Part shown: piece by piece, positions 8,185-15,160 of the stretch | Layout of the letters: each line of letters opens with the position of its first letter | Position numbering within the stretch: position 1 is the stretch's first letter | Source: CAYHZL01 sp964361075 | Lineage (GTDB): Bacteria; Bacteroidota; Ignavibacteria; UBA10030; UBA8401 | Length of the DNA stretch: 27,587 bases | NCBI GenBank assembly: GCA_964361075.1 | Contig: CAYHZL010000025.1 | Span: forward strand, 1-27,587 | Direction of reading: 5' to 3' | Translations under genes and position numbers: made by a program | The notes under the pieces: model-generated | Databases searched by the model: none | What the model was told of the DNA's origin: nothing | Seen by the model: only the letters and a program-made list of their open reading frames with translations

Positions 8185-8327
8185 TTGAACCTTAAAAAGT
8201 CGGGAAAGTCATAAGATGTCTGACACCTTTTGATTTGAATCGACAGAAACAAAAAAATTTGTAGTATTGATTTAATGGGAATCCATCCCTTCGGAACAAG
8301 GTGTCTGACATCTTTACTTTTTAAGGG
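8185..8327. mobile_element. MITE-like element with terminal inverted repeats and 12-bp direct repeats
   Basis: The segment is flanked by exact copies of ACGATTATAGAG at 8173-8184 and 8328-8339, which look like a target-site duplication. Just inside are perfect 11-bp inverted repeats CCTTAAAAAGT (8190-8200) and ACTTTTTAAGG (8316-8326). A second inverted pair lies further in: AAGATGTCTGACACCTT (8213-8229) and AAGGTGTCTGACATCTT (8298-8314), with one central mismatch. Each of these is itself a near-palindrome around GTGTC/GACAC. No ORF is inside. REP-type palindromes mobilised by RAYT (Y1) transposases show similar GTGTC..GACAC cores, but no such enzyme is in the window. Confidence 0.7.
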
Positions 8328-8365
8328 ACGATTATAGAGAAGAGTAATTTTCTGCCGAGTGCATT

Positions 8366-9244
8366 ATGCAAAAATACTATGTATACATAAGTTTGATCGT
8401 TTTATGTGCGGCGGCATTTGTTAAGAGTTTTGCCGGCGATCTGCACAAAGAAGTACGGCGCACGAACGAAAAAGAAGTGCGTGTGAAATTGGAAACATCG
8501 TTTGGTACTCTGAAACTTTCGAAAGGGAATGCAGAGCACATTGTTGTTGTAAACTATCGCCCCGAGAAAAATAAAGAATCCGATATTGATTTGGAATACA
8601 GAGTACAACATGAAACCGGAAATCTGAATTTAGAATTGAATCCTAAAGGAAGCCGCAATTCGCATGATGGTTCTGTTCATGTAAATTTCGATATACAATC
8701 TGATCAATGGAACGTGCAACTGAACAATGAACTTCCGCTGATGATTGATGCAGAACTTGGCGCAGGTCGCGGTGATTTTGATTTTACCGGAATGAACATT
8801 ACAAAACTTTCCATTTCTACCGGCGCAACATCAACCAAAGTACGGTTCGATGAACCGAACAAAGGTGTCATTGAAAACTTTCGCATTACATCCGGCGTCA
8901 GTAAATTTGTCGGCGATAAATTGAACAATGCAAACTTTAAGCGGTTCGAGTTTGAAGGCGGTGTTGGTTCGTACTATTTGAATTTTGAAGGCGCGTTGCA
9001 GCGCGAAGTTGATGTGCACATTGAAATCGGATTAGGTGCAATTACCATTGTTATTCCGAAAGATGTTGGGGCGCGGATAAAATATGCAGAAGGCTGGCTC
9101 TCAAATTTTTCAATTGATGATGACGAATTTGACGAGCAACGCAAAGGTGTGTATACCACTTCAAATTATTCCAGTGCAACAGGCAAAATGAATATTACAA
9201 TCGATTCAGGACTTGGCAGCATAAAAATTCGGCGGACAAAATGA
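8366..9244 (+). CDS. Secreted LiaF/toast-rack-like beta-helical protein
   Basis: The protein has 292 residues with an N-terminal signal sequence (MQKYYVYISLIVLCAAAFVKSFAG), so it is exported to the periplasm or surface. The mature part is rich in repeated short beta strands with polar turns: LETSFGTLKLSKGN, LPLMIDAELGAGRGDFDFTGM, LSISTGATSTKVRF, RITSGVSKF, IEIGLGAITIVIPKDVGARI and ITIDSGLGSIKIRR. This G-x-G/V-S-x-(F/I) ladder resembles the C-terminal LiaF-like and 'toast rack' folds found in many Bacteroidota envelope proteins. The match is by pattern only. No cysteine pair or active-site motif is seen. It overlaps nothing; the next gene starts 3 bp later, so the two are probably cotranscribed. 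A MITE occupies the upstream spacer and may carry or disturb its promoter. Confidence 0.65.
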   Translation: MQKYYVYISLIVLCAAAFVKSFAGDLHKEVRRTNEKEVRVKLETSFGTLKLSKGNAEHIVVVNYRPEKNKESDIDLEYRVQHETGNLNLELNPKGSRNSHDGSVHVNFDIQSDQWNVQLNNELPLMIDAELGAGRGDFDFTGMNITKLSISTGATSTKVRFDEPNKGVIENFRITSGVSKFVGDKLNNANFKRFEFEGGVGSYYLNFEGALQREVDVHIEIGLGAITIVIPKDVGARIKYAEGWLSNFSIDDDEFDEQRKGVYTTSNYSSATGKMNITIDSGLGSIKIRRTK

Positions 9245-9247
9245 ATA

Positions 9248-9469
9248 ATGCCTGACTCGCTGCTTGTGATAGTGTTCGGTTCCTTAACAGTGCTTTCACT
9301 TAGTCTTGGTGTAGTGGGAGTGTACTTTGCATATAAAAATTCTGTAAAGTTTGAAAATGAAGTGAAGATGGTTCTGTGGGGAATTATCGGTGTGTGGGGA
9401 TTTGTGTTCGGTGGAATGTGTGTCGCGTATTTTCTACTTCCTATCCTTTTTCAGCATCTCAAAAATTAA
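9248..9469 (+). CDS. Small two-helix membrane protein (hypothetical)
   Basis: The 73-residue protein has two membrane helices, about 5-29 (LVIVFGSLTVLSLSLGVVGVYF) and 42-68 (VLWGIIGVWGFVFGG, CVAYFLLPILF), joined by a charged loop (KNSVKFENEVK). The start is 3 bp downstream of the preceding stop, and the gene pair looks translationally coupled. I know no family for it. Its 3' 60 percent, from residue 30 on, has been duplicated downstream (see 9592-9726) without loss of the original copy. Confidence 0.6.
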   Translation: MPDSLLVIVFGSLTVLSLSLGVVGVYFAYKNSVKFENEVKMVLWGIIGVWGFVFGGMCVAYFLLPILFQHLKN

Positions 9470-9847
9470 TCGAAAGAATTCCGTAACTACTCAACACAAT
9501 AAATGTATAAAATAATATTCCTTAAAAAAACCATTGCCACAGATTTACAGATTACACTTTTTCGCCAAAGGCTGAAAAAATATTTTTCGCTAAAAATTCT
9601 GTAAAGTTTGAAAATGAAGTGAAGATGGTTCTGTGGGGAATTATCGGTGTGTGGGGATTTGTGTTCGGTGGAATGTGTGTCGCGTATTTTCTACTTCCTA
9701 TCCTTTTTCAGCATCTCAAAAATTAATCGAAAGAATTCCGTAACTACTCAACACAATAAATGTATAAAATAATATTCCTTAAAAAAACCATTGCCACAGA
9801 TTTACAGATTACACTTTTTCGCCAAAGGCGGAAAAAATATTTTTCGC
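9334..9847. repeat. 257-bp tandem duplication
   Basis: Bases 9334-9590 and 9591-9847 are direct neighbours and agree except for one seen difference (GGCTGAA at 9570-9576 versus GGCGGAA at 9827-9833). The unit starts inside the small membrane gene and ends inside a MITE. The two original breakpoints share near-identical sequence, TAAAAATTCTGT in the gene and TAAAAAATCTGT in the MITE (9848 on), so slippage or unequal crossover at about 12 bp of microhomology explains it. Confidence 0.9.
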
Positions 9848-9894
9848 TAAAAAATCTGTGAATCTGTGGCATATTTTTTTGGGTGAGTAGTTAC
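9483..9894. mobile_element. MITE of the GTAACTACTCA family, enlarged by the tandem duplication
   Basis: The terminal inverted repeats are GTAACTACTCA (9483-9493) and TGAGTAGTTAC (9884-9894); the match extends outward to about 18 bp with two mismatches (GAATTCC.. versus GAATTTT..). Inside are TGCCACAGATTTACAGATT (9792-9810) and AATCTGTGAATCTGTGGCA (9853-9871), inverted with one mismatch. Removing the 257-bp duplication leaves an original element of about 155 bp. There is no coding sequence inside other than the duplicated gene fragment. A related element lies at 20100-20357. This and the fragment account for the whole 9470-9936 spacer. Confidence 0.65.
9592..9726 (+). pseudogene. Truncated duplicate of the small membrane protein gene
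   Basis: The sequence repeats codons 30-73 and the stop of the gene at 9248-9469 exactly. It has lost the start codon, first membrane helix and upstream signals, because the duplication joined it to MITE sequence. An internal in-frame ATG (the residue-41 Met, MVLWGIIG) could start a 33-residue helix peptide, but no ribosome site precedes it. It is a by-product of the tandem duplication. Confidence 0.8.
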
Positions 9895-9936
9895 AAAATT
9901 CCTCAATATAATAGTGTAGCGGAATTTTCATTTCCA

Positions 9937-12573
9937 CTATTTTCCGAATTTAAAAAACGACATCCACTGTTGCTCACCTTGCTTTGCCGATTCAATGAGT
10001 GCCGTACGATACGCATCGTTCACTACACCTGTTTGCGCAAGAGATGAATAGAATTTCTCGCTGAATAATCTATTTGTTTTTTGTGTCGTCGGCAAAAGAT
10101 TGGCAATGATGTTTGAAGAGCCATTCAGAAGTAACACAGTCGCATACAGCGGCGAAAGATTTTCGTCTCCATGGAACTGATTTGAGAAATATACTACCGG
10201 ATATGTATGCAATTGCGGCAACGATGAAATTGAAATGCGTTCACTTAATGATGACACTGTTCCATTTGATAATGCGAACGATAACGGCGTACTATTGTAA
10301 AATTCTGTTGAAAGCTGCAACACGTCGCCGGTTGATTCAAATAAATTTTGTTTTGTTGCACTTTGGTTTAAAAAAATCTTTGCATCTTTCATCGAACTTC
10401 GAATGTCACGCAATTCGTATTCAACACTCCATTGTTTGTTCGTAGAAATACCGAAAGCGACAACAGCAGTATTGCGCGAAGCATTTGGCTGAATGTATTG
10501 CACGAGTGAGAGTGCAGGAAGATATGACACGTCATGCTGTTCGATAAGTGCATGCGCAGTTGCATTCAATAATGCGTGAAAAGGTAATGCAGTCAGTTCT
10601 TCACTTGGAATAATAATAAGCCGTTGGTCAAGCAGCGATTCCAATGGTTGAAGAAGAAGAGTATATAATTCTCGCATAATTTTTATTGTTTCAAGCGAAC
10701 TTATTTTTCCTGAGTAGCGAGCTTTATATGTTTCAATTTTCTTTTGCACAGCACTATAATTTTTTGACAGAAGAACAATTCTGATGGGTTCATCCGGACG
10801 CACTACGAATGCAAAAAGCTGGTTGTTCACCGAAAAGTATTCTATTGCTGTTGTATGCGGCGGAAGATATTTTTCCAGATCATTATGATGAACGGAAATT
10901 GGTGCAATCACGCTGTGGCGCCACAGCGCCATAAAGTTTTTTAAGGGCGTGTTCTGTTTTTGCAATTCTGTCAATATTGTCTGCAGCGCCCCATTTGCCG
11001 ATTGAATTTTGTGTTGAATAGTTTGTTGATATTCCGCATCTCTGTTTTTTGCTTCAAGCGTTGTGTTGAACAGTAGCTCAGATTTGTATATCTGCAACAA
11101 TGTCTTTTGCGTTTCAATAGTTGCCAACAATGCACTCGCAGCGGGATTGCGAAATACTACATGCAACGAATTTATCGCGTGCGAAAGTGTGTATGTTTGC
11201 GCCTGCTGAAGAATGTCAAACGCATCGTTGGTTCGTTCTTCGTGAAGCAATGAAGAAACAAAATTTTCGTACCACCACCGTTGTGTTGTACCTGGTGATT
11301 GAAACGCCATTGTTAATTCATCAAAGTTGCACCACAACAGCGGCGACATTGCCGAGTTTGGCTGCGAGCGCACAGTATATATTTCAAATGCTCGTTGAAA
11401 AAAAGTAAGCGCATTTCGTCTGTCGCTCGAAAGTAATTTTACAATACCGAGTCTATGCAATGCAATCACCTCGGCGAATGGGAAATTATTTTTTGCAAAG
11501 AGCCGCAATGCTTGCTCATAATAATTTTGAATAGTGTTATCAAAAGTTTGTGTGTGTGCAACAATATTGTTTTTCAATTCACAATCTGCAATACGAATAA
11601 GCAGGTAACCTGTCGCAAGTTTATCGTCAATGGCAATTGCAATATTGTAGGAAGAAATAAAATATTGTCGCGCAATCTCGAATGTGTGGTTCCGCAAAAA
11701 CAATTCCCCGATTGCACAATGCATTTTCATAAGTTCCGCTTGCGTTGCCGGTGATTGGTTTGTATTCAACTGAGCAAGTGCAAGATAGTACTGTTGCAGC
11801 GCAGCCGACCAGTGTTGCAGTATACTCAGCGCAGCACCATATTCACGATGCAATGTTGCAGTACTCTGTGTGTTGTGAAGATGTTCGGCTAATTGTTCGG
11901 CTTGTTCAAATGCAATGCGCGTATTCTCTTCATCGCCTTGTTCAGCGTATAACAAAAAAAGCTGAGAAAGATTTTCTATCCAGCGGGATGTATCACGCAA
12001 TGATTCGTACGATTGTATCGCTGTATTGAAATGCTGTATTGCTTCATTCGCATTGTGTTTTGCTCTATACAATTTTCCCAAATTGTATTCAGCCCGCGCA
12101 CCTTCGATGTGTTCGTTGAATAATAATCCAATTTGCTGCGCATTGGTAAATAATGGCTCTGCCTCATTCAGCAAACGAAGATCGAAATATGTTTCGCCAA
12201 GCGCGTTTGCAGTTCTTGCTTCTGCATTGCGGTTTCCTATTTCTTTGTAACGAGTATGCGCTGCGGTGTAGTTTTCTATCGCGAGGGAGAATTTTCCGAG
12301 CTGCGCTTGTGCTTGCGCTAATGATGATTGTGTCTCGGCAACGATGTCTGCTGTGCTGTCTAATTGCTGCACAGCATAAAGACTTTCTTGTAATTGTTTT
12401 TCTGCATCAAGAAAATTGTGTTGCGAAATGGATTGCTGTGATTGGTTCTGAAGTTGTCGGACTTTATTGATAGTATCCTGTGCGCTGCGTCCACATCCGT
12501 TCAATCCTAAGGAAAGAAAAAAAAACGCATGCAAACTACTTTGTACAAAACGTGTGTGCGGCAAAGCTTTCAT
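9937..12573 (-). CDS. TPR-CHAT lipoprotein, probable pseudo-protease
   Basis: The protein is 878 residues when started at the ATG at 12573, which gives a lipoprotein signal ending in GLNGC with Cys27 as the lipidation site. An ATG at 12639 would place 22 extra residues before it. Residues about 35-440 are tetratricopeptide repeats (for example LGKLYRAKHNANEAIQHFNTAIQSYES). The C-terminal 260 residues follow the CHAT (caspase-like) fold: RLIIIPSEELTALPFHALL, SYLPALSLV, then VLQLSTEFYNSTPLS and GSSNIIANLLPTTQKTNRLF, which parallel the HxATHG and GARSVVASLWPVDD blocks. At the expected catalytic His there is Glu757 (STEF) and at the expected LSACET cysteine there is Gln799 (FSNQFHG), so both catalytic residues seem lost. 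A role as an envelope scaffold or binding protein is inference. A terminator lies upstream, so it has its own promoter. No Shine-Dalgarno is seen. Confidence 0.82.
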   Translation of the reverse strand: MKALPHTRFVQSSLHAFFFLSLGLNGCGRSAQDTINKVRQLQNQSQQSISQHNFLDAEKQLQESLYAVQQLDSTADIVAETQSSLAQAQAQLGKFSLAIENYTAAHTRYKEIGNRNAEARTANALGETYFDLRLLNEAEPLFTNAQQIGLLFNEHIEGARAEYNLGKLYRAKHNANEAIQHFNTAIQSYESLRDTSRWIENLSQLFLLYAEQGDEENTRIAFEQAEQLAEHLHNTQSTATLHREYGAALSILQHWSAALQQYYLALAQLNTNQSPATQAELMKMHCAIGELFLRNHTFEIARQYFISSYNIAIAIDDKLATGYLLIRIADCELKNNIVAHTQTFDNTIQNYYEQALRLFAKNNFPFAEVIALHRLGIVKLLSSDRRNALTFFQRAFEIYTVRSQPNSAMSPLLWCNFDELTMAFQSPGTTQRWWYENFVSSLLHEERTNDAFDILQQAQTYTLSHAINSLHVVFRNPAASALLATIETQKTLLQIYKSELLFNTTLEAKNRDAEYQQTIQHKIQSANGALQTILTELQKQNTPLKNFMALWRHSVIAPISVHHNDLEKYLPPHTTAIEYFSVNNQLFAFVVRPDEPIRIVLLSKNYSAVQKKIETYKARYSGKISSLETIKIMRELYTLLLQPLESLLDQRLIIIPSEELTALPFHALLNATAHALIEQHDVSYLPALSLVQYIQPNASRNTAVVAFGISTNKQWSVEYELRDIRSSMKDAKIFLNQSATKQNLFESTGDVLQLSTEFYNSTPLSFALSNGTVSSLSERISISSLPQLHTYPVVYFSNQFHGDENLSPLYATVLLLNGSSNIIANLLPTTQKTNRLFSEKFYSSLAQTGVVNDAYRTALIESAKQGEQQWMSFFKFGK

Positions 12574-12645
12574 AATAGAGGAGAAAAGAAAAATTGCACA
12601 CGCAATATACCGAAGATGCAGTACGCTTGCAACGAGCACAAATAA

Positions 12646-12679
12646 AAAAGGCTGATTTATTCAATCAGCCTTTTGTGTT
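12646..12679 (-). terminator. Rho-independent terminator of the outer-membrane protein gene
   Basis: AAAAGGCTGATT (12646-12657) and AATCAGCCTTTT (12663-12674) form a perfect 12-bp stem with a 5-base loop. On the minus strand the stem runs into TTTTTTATTT. It lies 18 bp or so past the stop of the gene at 12697-13800 and separates it from the CHAT gene. Confidence 0.9.
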
Positions 12680-12696
12680 ACAAGTATAAAATATTT

Positions 12697-13800
12697 TTAG
12701 AATGCAACAAATGCACCCACTGTTGCAGAATTTTGTTTTCCAATATTGTAATCAGCATTAATGTTAATAATCAACAATCGGAGACCGAGACCAAGTGTTA
12801 TACGGGATTTATTCTCTCCATTCAAATCAAAAGTAACATGTTCAAATTTGTTGTTTGCTGAGTTGTTGGGATCTTGATATGTTGGGAAATCGTATGCGAA
12901 TGACATGGTTGATGATTCAAGCATAAAGCCGGCATAAGGAGTAATATTTAAGAAAGCAAATCCTAATTGTTTACTAACATTTGCGCCGAATGCTGTAGTT
13001 TTTGCTTCCATCAATGTTCCGATATTTAATTTTTGTGTAAAGAAACTTAAGCCAACATCAACAACTGGAATAGGAAGCCACATGCCAAGATTATGTTGAA
13101 TGCCAAAACCGAAGTATTTGAATTTTCCAAATTCTTTGCTGATTTCAATATCAGGTATATAACGGAAAGTTGCTTGTGTTCCGTAAATTGTTCCGATGCT
13201 CGCCTGTGGCGCGACAAGTGGAATTATTGCAGACCCATCAAGTACACCTGTTACTTCATCAATTGTTTGCACCACACCAGGAATAGTTACATTACCAACA
13301 CCTCCAGGTACATTAAGAGTAGTATTTGGAACAGTAATCTTTAATTTATCAGTCTTTGTTCCAACAACTGTTGGTCCTTGCATAGAAACATTAAATGTTT
13401 GTGCCGCAATTGCATCAATTATTTGCTGCTTTTGCGTACTTGGCAATAAAGAATAGTTATTAATGTTTTTAGCTAGCTTTTCTGCCTCACTGTTCGATCC
13501 AACAGGACCACCGCCAAATTTAAATGCACCATTGAGTTGAAAAGTTTTATTTTCTTCTGTGGTAAATGTTCCCATTGCAACAACACCGAGTTCAAGATCA
13601 ATACCAAAAATTTTTGCGGCAGGTGCTTTATGGAACCAACCACCGTTTAAATTCATTCCAAAACCGCTTACAACAGGTTGAACAAATTTTTGACCGGCTT
13701 CAACTCCAAGATTTTTCATTGATTCTTCCATTGTTTGGCTGAAGACTTGTCCACCAACCAATATGAAAACTAATGCAAAAGTAAGTAGAAGTTTTTTCAT
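12697..13800 (-). CDS. Outer-membrane protein, DUF6588-like
   Basis: The start at 13800 is set by AAGGAG seven bases upstream and by a clear signal peptide (MKKLLLTFALVFILVGGQVFSQ). An ATG at 13920 would place 40 non-matching residues ahead of it. The mature protein of about 345 residues opens with a segment like the Bacteroidota family DUF6588: VVSGFGMNLNGGWFHKAP, AKIFGIDLELGVVAMGTF. It ends in alternating strands typical of a beta-barrel (ITLGLGLRLLIININADY, NSATVGAFVAF, final residue aromatic). A hydrophilic segment near 85-185 with a Pro/Gly-rich VPGGVGNVTIPGV stretch may be extracellular. The gene is monocistronic by its promoter-proximal ribosome site and strong terminator. Its biochemical role is unknown. 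Confidence 0.7.
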   Translation of the reverse strand: MKKLLLTFALVFILVGGQVFSQTMEESMKNLGVEAGQKFVQPVVSGFGMNLNGGWFHKAPAAKIFGIDLELGVVAMGTFTTEENKTFQLNGAFKFGGGPVGSNSEAEKLAKNINNYSLLPSTQKQQIIDAIAAQTFNVSMQGPTVVGTKTDKLKITVPNTTLNVPGGVGNVTIPGVVQTIDEVTGVLDGSAIIPLVAPQASIGTIYGTQATFRYIPDIEISKEFGKFKYFGFGIQHNLGMWLPIPVVDVGLSFFTQKLNIGTLMEAKTTAFGANVSKQLGFAFLNITPYAGFMLESSTMSFAYDFPTYQDPNNSANNKFEHVTFDLNGENKSRITLGLGLRLLIININADYNIGKQNSATVGAFVAF

Positions 13801-13807
13801 TGTAGAG

Positions 13808-13813
13808 CTCCTT
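13808..13813 (-). promoter_or_regulatory. Shine-Dalgarno that fixes the start of the outer-membrane protein
   Basis: The minus strand reads AAGGAG, then seven bases, then the ATG at 13800. The alternative ATG at 13920 has no such site. It is one of the few strong Shine-Dalgarno sequences in the window. Confidence 0.75.
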
Positions 13814-13971
13814 ATATTGTTAGATGAATTGTGAAAAATGGTAAACATTGTTTCACCATTAGGATTGCTTGGGAAGGTGCAATCAAAAAAAAGGCACTGT
13901 TTCGTTATTGAAGGCATCACAAATATAAGTAATTTAGATTTAAAGGCAATAGTTTTTTATTGCAATTATGC

Positions 13972-13995
13972 CTGAATTTTAATACAATAATTCAG
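13972..13995. promoter_or_regulatory. Small inverted repeat upstream of the MerR-type gene
   Basis: CTGAATT (13972-13978) and AATTCAG (13989-13995) face each other 20 bp before the start of the MerR-type gene. MerR proteins often bind palindromes in their own or target promoters, so an operator is possible, but the motif is short and AT-rich and could be chance. It lies in a divergent spacer shared with the outer-membrane protein gene. Confidence 0.25.
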
Positions 13996-14015
13996 AAAAT
14001 AATAGCGGACAATCT

Positions 14016-14435
14016 ATGAAATCAATCGGCATCAAAAAACTATATTACTCCATTAGCGAAGTCAGCAAGATAACCGATTTGGAGCAATACGTCTTACGAT
14101 ATTGGGAATCAGAATTTGAACAACTGAAACCTTCAAAAAATCGTGCAGGTAATCGTGTCTATACTAATAAAGACATTAAACTTATTCTCCACATTAGGCA
14201 ATTGCTTCGTGAAGAGCGCTACACAATTGAAGGGGCGAAACAAGTATTAAAAACGTGGACTCCGGATCCGACTGTGGGCGTTCAAGCGTCACTTTTTTCT
14301 CCTGAAGAAAGCACGCCACCGGTTCAACCGGCTCCATCAGAAAATCAGCCAACGAACAATGATAATGAAAAGGTAAAAGAAGATTTACGTACTATGAAAT
14401 CAATTTTGGAAGAAATGTTAGTACAGCTTAATTAA
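14016..14435 (+). CDS. MerR family transcriptional regulator
   Basis: The 139-residue DNA-binding protein has a MerR winged helix at about 6-75: YYSISEVSKITDLEQYVLRYWESEF (helix-turn-helix), NRAGNRVYTNKDI (wing) and LILHIRQLLREERYTIEGAKQVLKTW. The arrangement with the Arg-Tyr-Trp-Glu motif is typical of single MerR regulators in Bacteroidota. The rest is a short linker rich in Pro and Gln (STPPVQPAPSENQP) followed by a helix (EKVKEDLRTMKSILEEMLVQLN) likely to dimerise. There is no cysteine in the C-terminal part, so it is not a metal- or redox-sensing MerR of the classical kind. The regulated genes are unknown. Confidence 0.9.
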   Translation: MKSIGIKKLYYSISEVSKITDLEQYVLRYWESEFEQLKPSKNRAGNRVYTNKDIKLILHIRQLLREERYTIEGAKQVLKTWTPDPTVGVQASLFSPEESTPPVQPAPSENQPTNNDNEKVKEDLRTMKSILEEMLVQLN

Positions 14436-14459
14436 TTCTCACTGAAATACTCATTGCAC

Positions 14460-14591
14460 GTCATTGCGAGACGTTTTTTGTCGAAGCAATCTTAAAAATT
14501 TGAAGAAAAGATTGTGCCGAAGGCATTCCTTTGGAACTTCGCTCATAAAAAACACTCGCTCGTCCCGAAGGGATCCCTTTGGGACAATGAC
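14460..14591. repeat. CATTGCGAG/CAATGAC intergenic repeat element
   Basis: The element is bounded by GTCATTG (14460-14466) and CAATGAC (14585-14591). Inside are GAAGCAATCTT and AAGATTGTGCCGAAGG, which face each other around the centre. It also holds two copies of the 22-bp palindrome: a degenerate one at 14515-14536 and a canonical one at 14563-14584. Repeats beginning GTCATTGCGAG..GAAGCAATC are widespread in intergenic DNA of many bacteria. No ORF is inside. Confidence 0.6.
14563..14584. repeat. 22-bp GGATCC-centred palindrome, canonical copy
   Basis: The sequence is TCCCGAAGGGA followed directly by TCCCTTTGGGA, an 11-bp self-complementary stem with one G-T position. Identical copies lie at 15104-15125 and 15493-15514, and diverged ones at 14515-14536 and 24269-24290. 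Confidence 0.75.
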
Positions 14592-14650
14592 TTTTCCAGC
14601 GAGAACTAAATAATTGACGTAATTAATTGAAGTGTATTTAAAGCTACAAA

Positions 14651-14679
14651 AGTCTCTGAAAAATTTCAGAGACTTTTTT
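14651..14679. terminator. Bidirectional terminator between the MerR-type gene and tRNA-Pro
   Basis: AGTCTCTGAA (14651-14660) and TTCAGAGACT (14665-14674) form a 10-bp stem with a 4-base loop, followed by a T run on the plus strand. The minus strand also reads into a shorter T run. It lies 15 bp past the 3' end of the tRNA, which makes it the likely tRNA terminator. Confidence 0.75.
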
Positions 14680-14693
14680 GTTTTGTGTAGAAG

Positions 14694-14767
14694 TCGGAAC
14701 GGCGGGATTCGAACCCGCGGCCCCTACCACCCCAAGGTAGTGCGCTACCTGGCTGCGCTACGTTCCG
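14694..14767 (-). tRNA. tRNA-Pro (anticodon GGG)
   Basis: The minus strand folds as a full cloverleaf of 74 bases. The acceptor stem is CGGAACG/CGTTCCG with the C1:G72 pair and A73 that mark bacterial tRNA-Pro. The D stem is GCGC/GCGC with GG in the loop. The anticodon stem is CTACC/GGTAG with loop TTGGGGT, so the anticodon is GGG. The variable loop is GGGCC and the T arm is GCGGG-TTCGAAT-CCCGC. CCA is not encoded. The 5' end lies 4 bases after the stop of a GIY-YIG gene on the same strand. Confidence 0.95.
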
Positions 14768-14771
14768 AAAT

Positions 14772-15026
14772 TTATGAGAGCAAATTTGTTTTAATTTCTT
14801 TCCATTCTTTCCAGCCGCTTGGTGATTTTAAAAATCTTTCTCTTTGTATAGCTTCTCTTCGACTTGGAAACATTTCTTGATACACAACTTTCCATGGTGC
14901 ATCTGGTTTTGTTGAACGCGATAAACCTTTGTTATGTTGTAAAAGCCTTTTTTCAACATCAGCAGTTTGCCCGATATAGTACTTTTCATTTTTCAAACTT
15001 TTAAGAATATAAACAATAAAAGACAC
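14772..15026 (-). CDS. GIY-YIG nuclease family protein, copy A
   Basis: This 84-residue protein is a minimal GIY-YIG domain of the UPF0213/YhbQ-like kind. Visible active-site elements are VYI (Tyr6), YYIG (Tyr17), the KRLLQH motif (Arg27, His31) and the REAIQRE helix (Glu58 or Glu63) followed by FLKSPSGWKEWK. The start codon is GTG at 15026-15024; there is no Shine-Dalgarno. The protein is complete by family length. It lies 4 bp upstream of an intact tRNA-Pro on the same strand and is identical to copy B. DNA cleavage is the known family chemistry, but for this small class the biological role is uncertain (repair, recombination or selfish activity). Confidence 0.88.
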   Translation of the reverse strand: MSFIVYILKSLKNEKYYIGQTADVEKRLLQHNKGLSRSTKPDAPWKVVYQEMFPSRREAIQRERFLKSPSGWKEWKEIKTNLLS

Positions 15027-15080
15027 AGTTTGTTATTTTAGAAAATGTGTAGTATGATAAGTAAAAGAACAGTATCTATA

Positions 15081-15156
15081 GACCCGCGCCCCTGCCACCC
15101 AAGTCCCGAAGGGATCCCTTTGGGAGTAGTGCGCTACCTGGCTGCGCTACGTTCCG
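15081..15156 (-). pseudogene. Broken tRNA-Pro copy split by the 22-bp palindrome
   Basis: The 5' half (acceptor 5' strand, D arm, first four bases of the anticodon stem) equals the intact tRNA-Pro. Then the 22-bp palindrome (15104-15125) is inserted between the fourth and fifth stem bases. The remaining 3' part matches the tRNA with small changes (CTTGGGTGGCAGGGG versus CTTGGGGTGGTAGGGG) and degenerates in the T arm (GGGTCTATAG). The acceptor 3' strand is absent, so no functional tRNA is expected. Confidence 0.8.
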
Positions 15157-15160
15157 AAAT

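Noticed and set aside
8185..8327. Riboswitch or structured leader upstream of the secreted-protein gene
   Set aside because: The flanking 12-bp direct repeats and perfect terminal inverted repeats fit a MITE better than an aptamer; no known riboswitch motif is visible.
10113..12655. Several plus-strand ORFs across the CHAT gene
   Set aside because: They are short, overlap one continuous 878-codon frame with coherent TPR and CHAT domains, and have no domain content of their own.
15104..15125. tRNA intron
   Set aside because: Bacterial tRNA introns are self-splicing group I type, in or near the anticodon loop; this insert is a 22-bp palindrome in the anticodon stem, and the tRNA copy has also lost its T arm and acceptor end.
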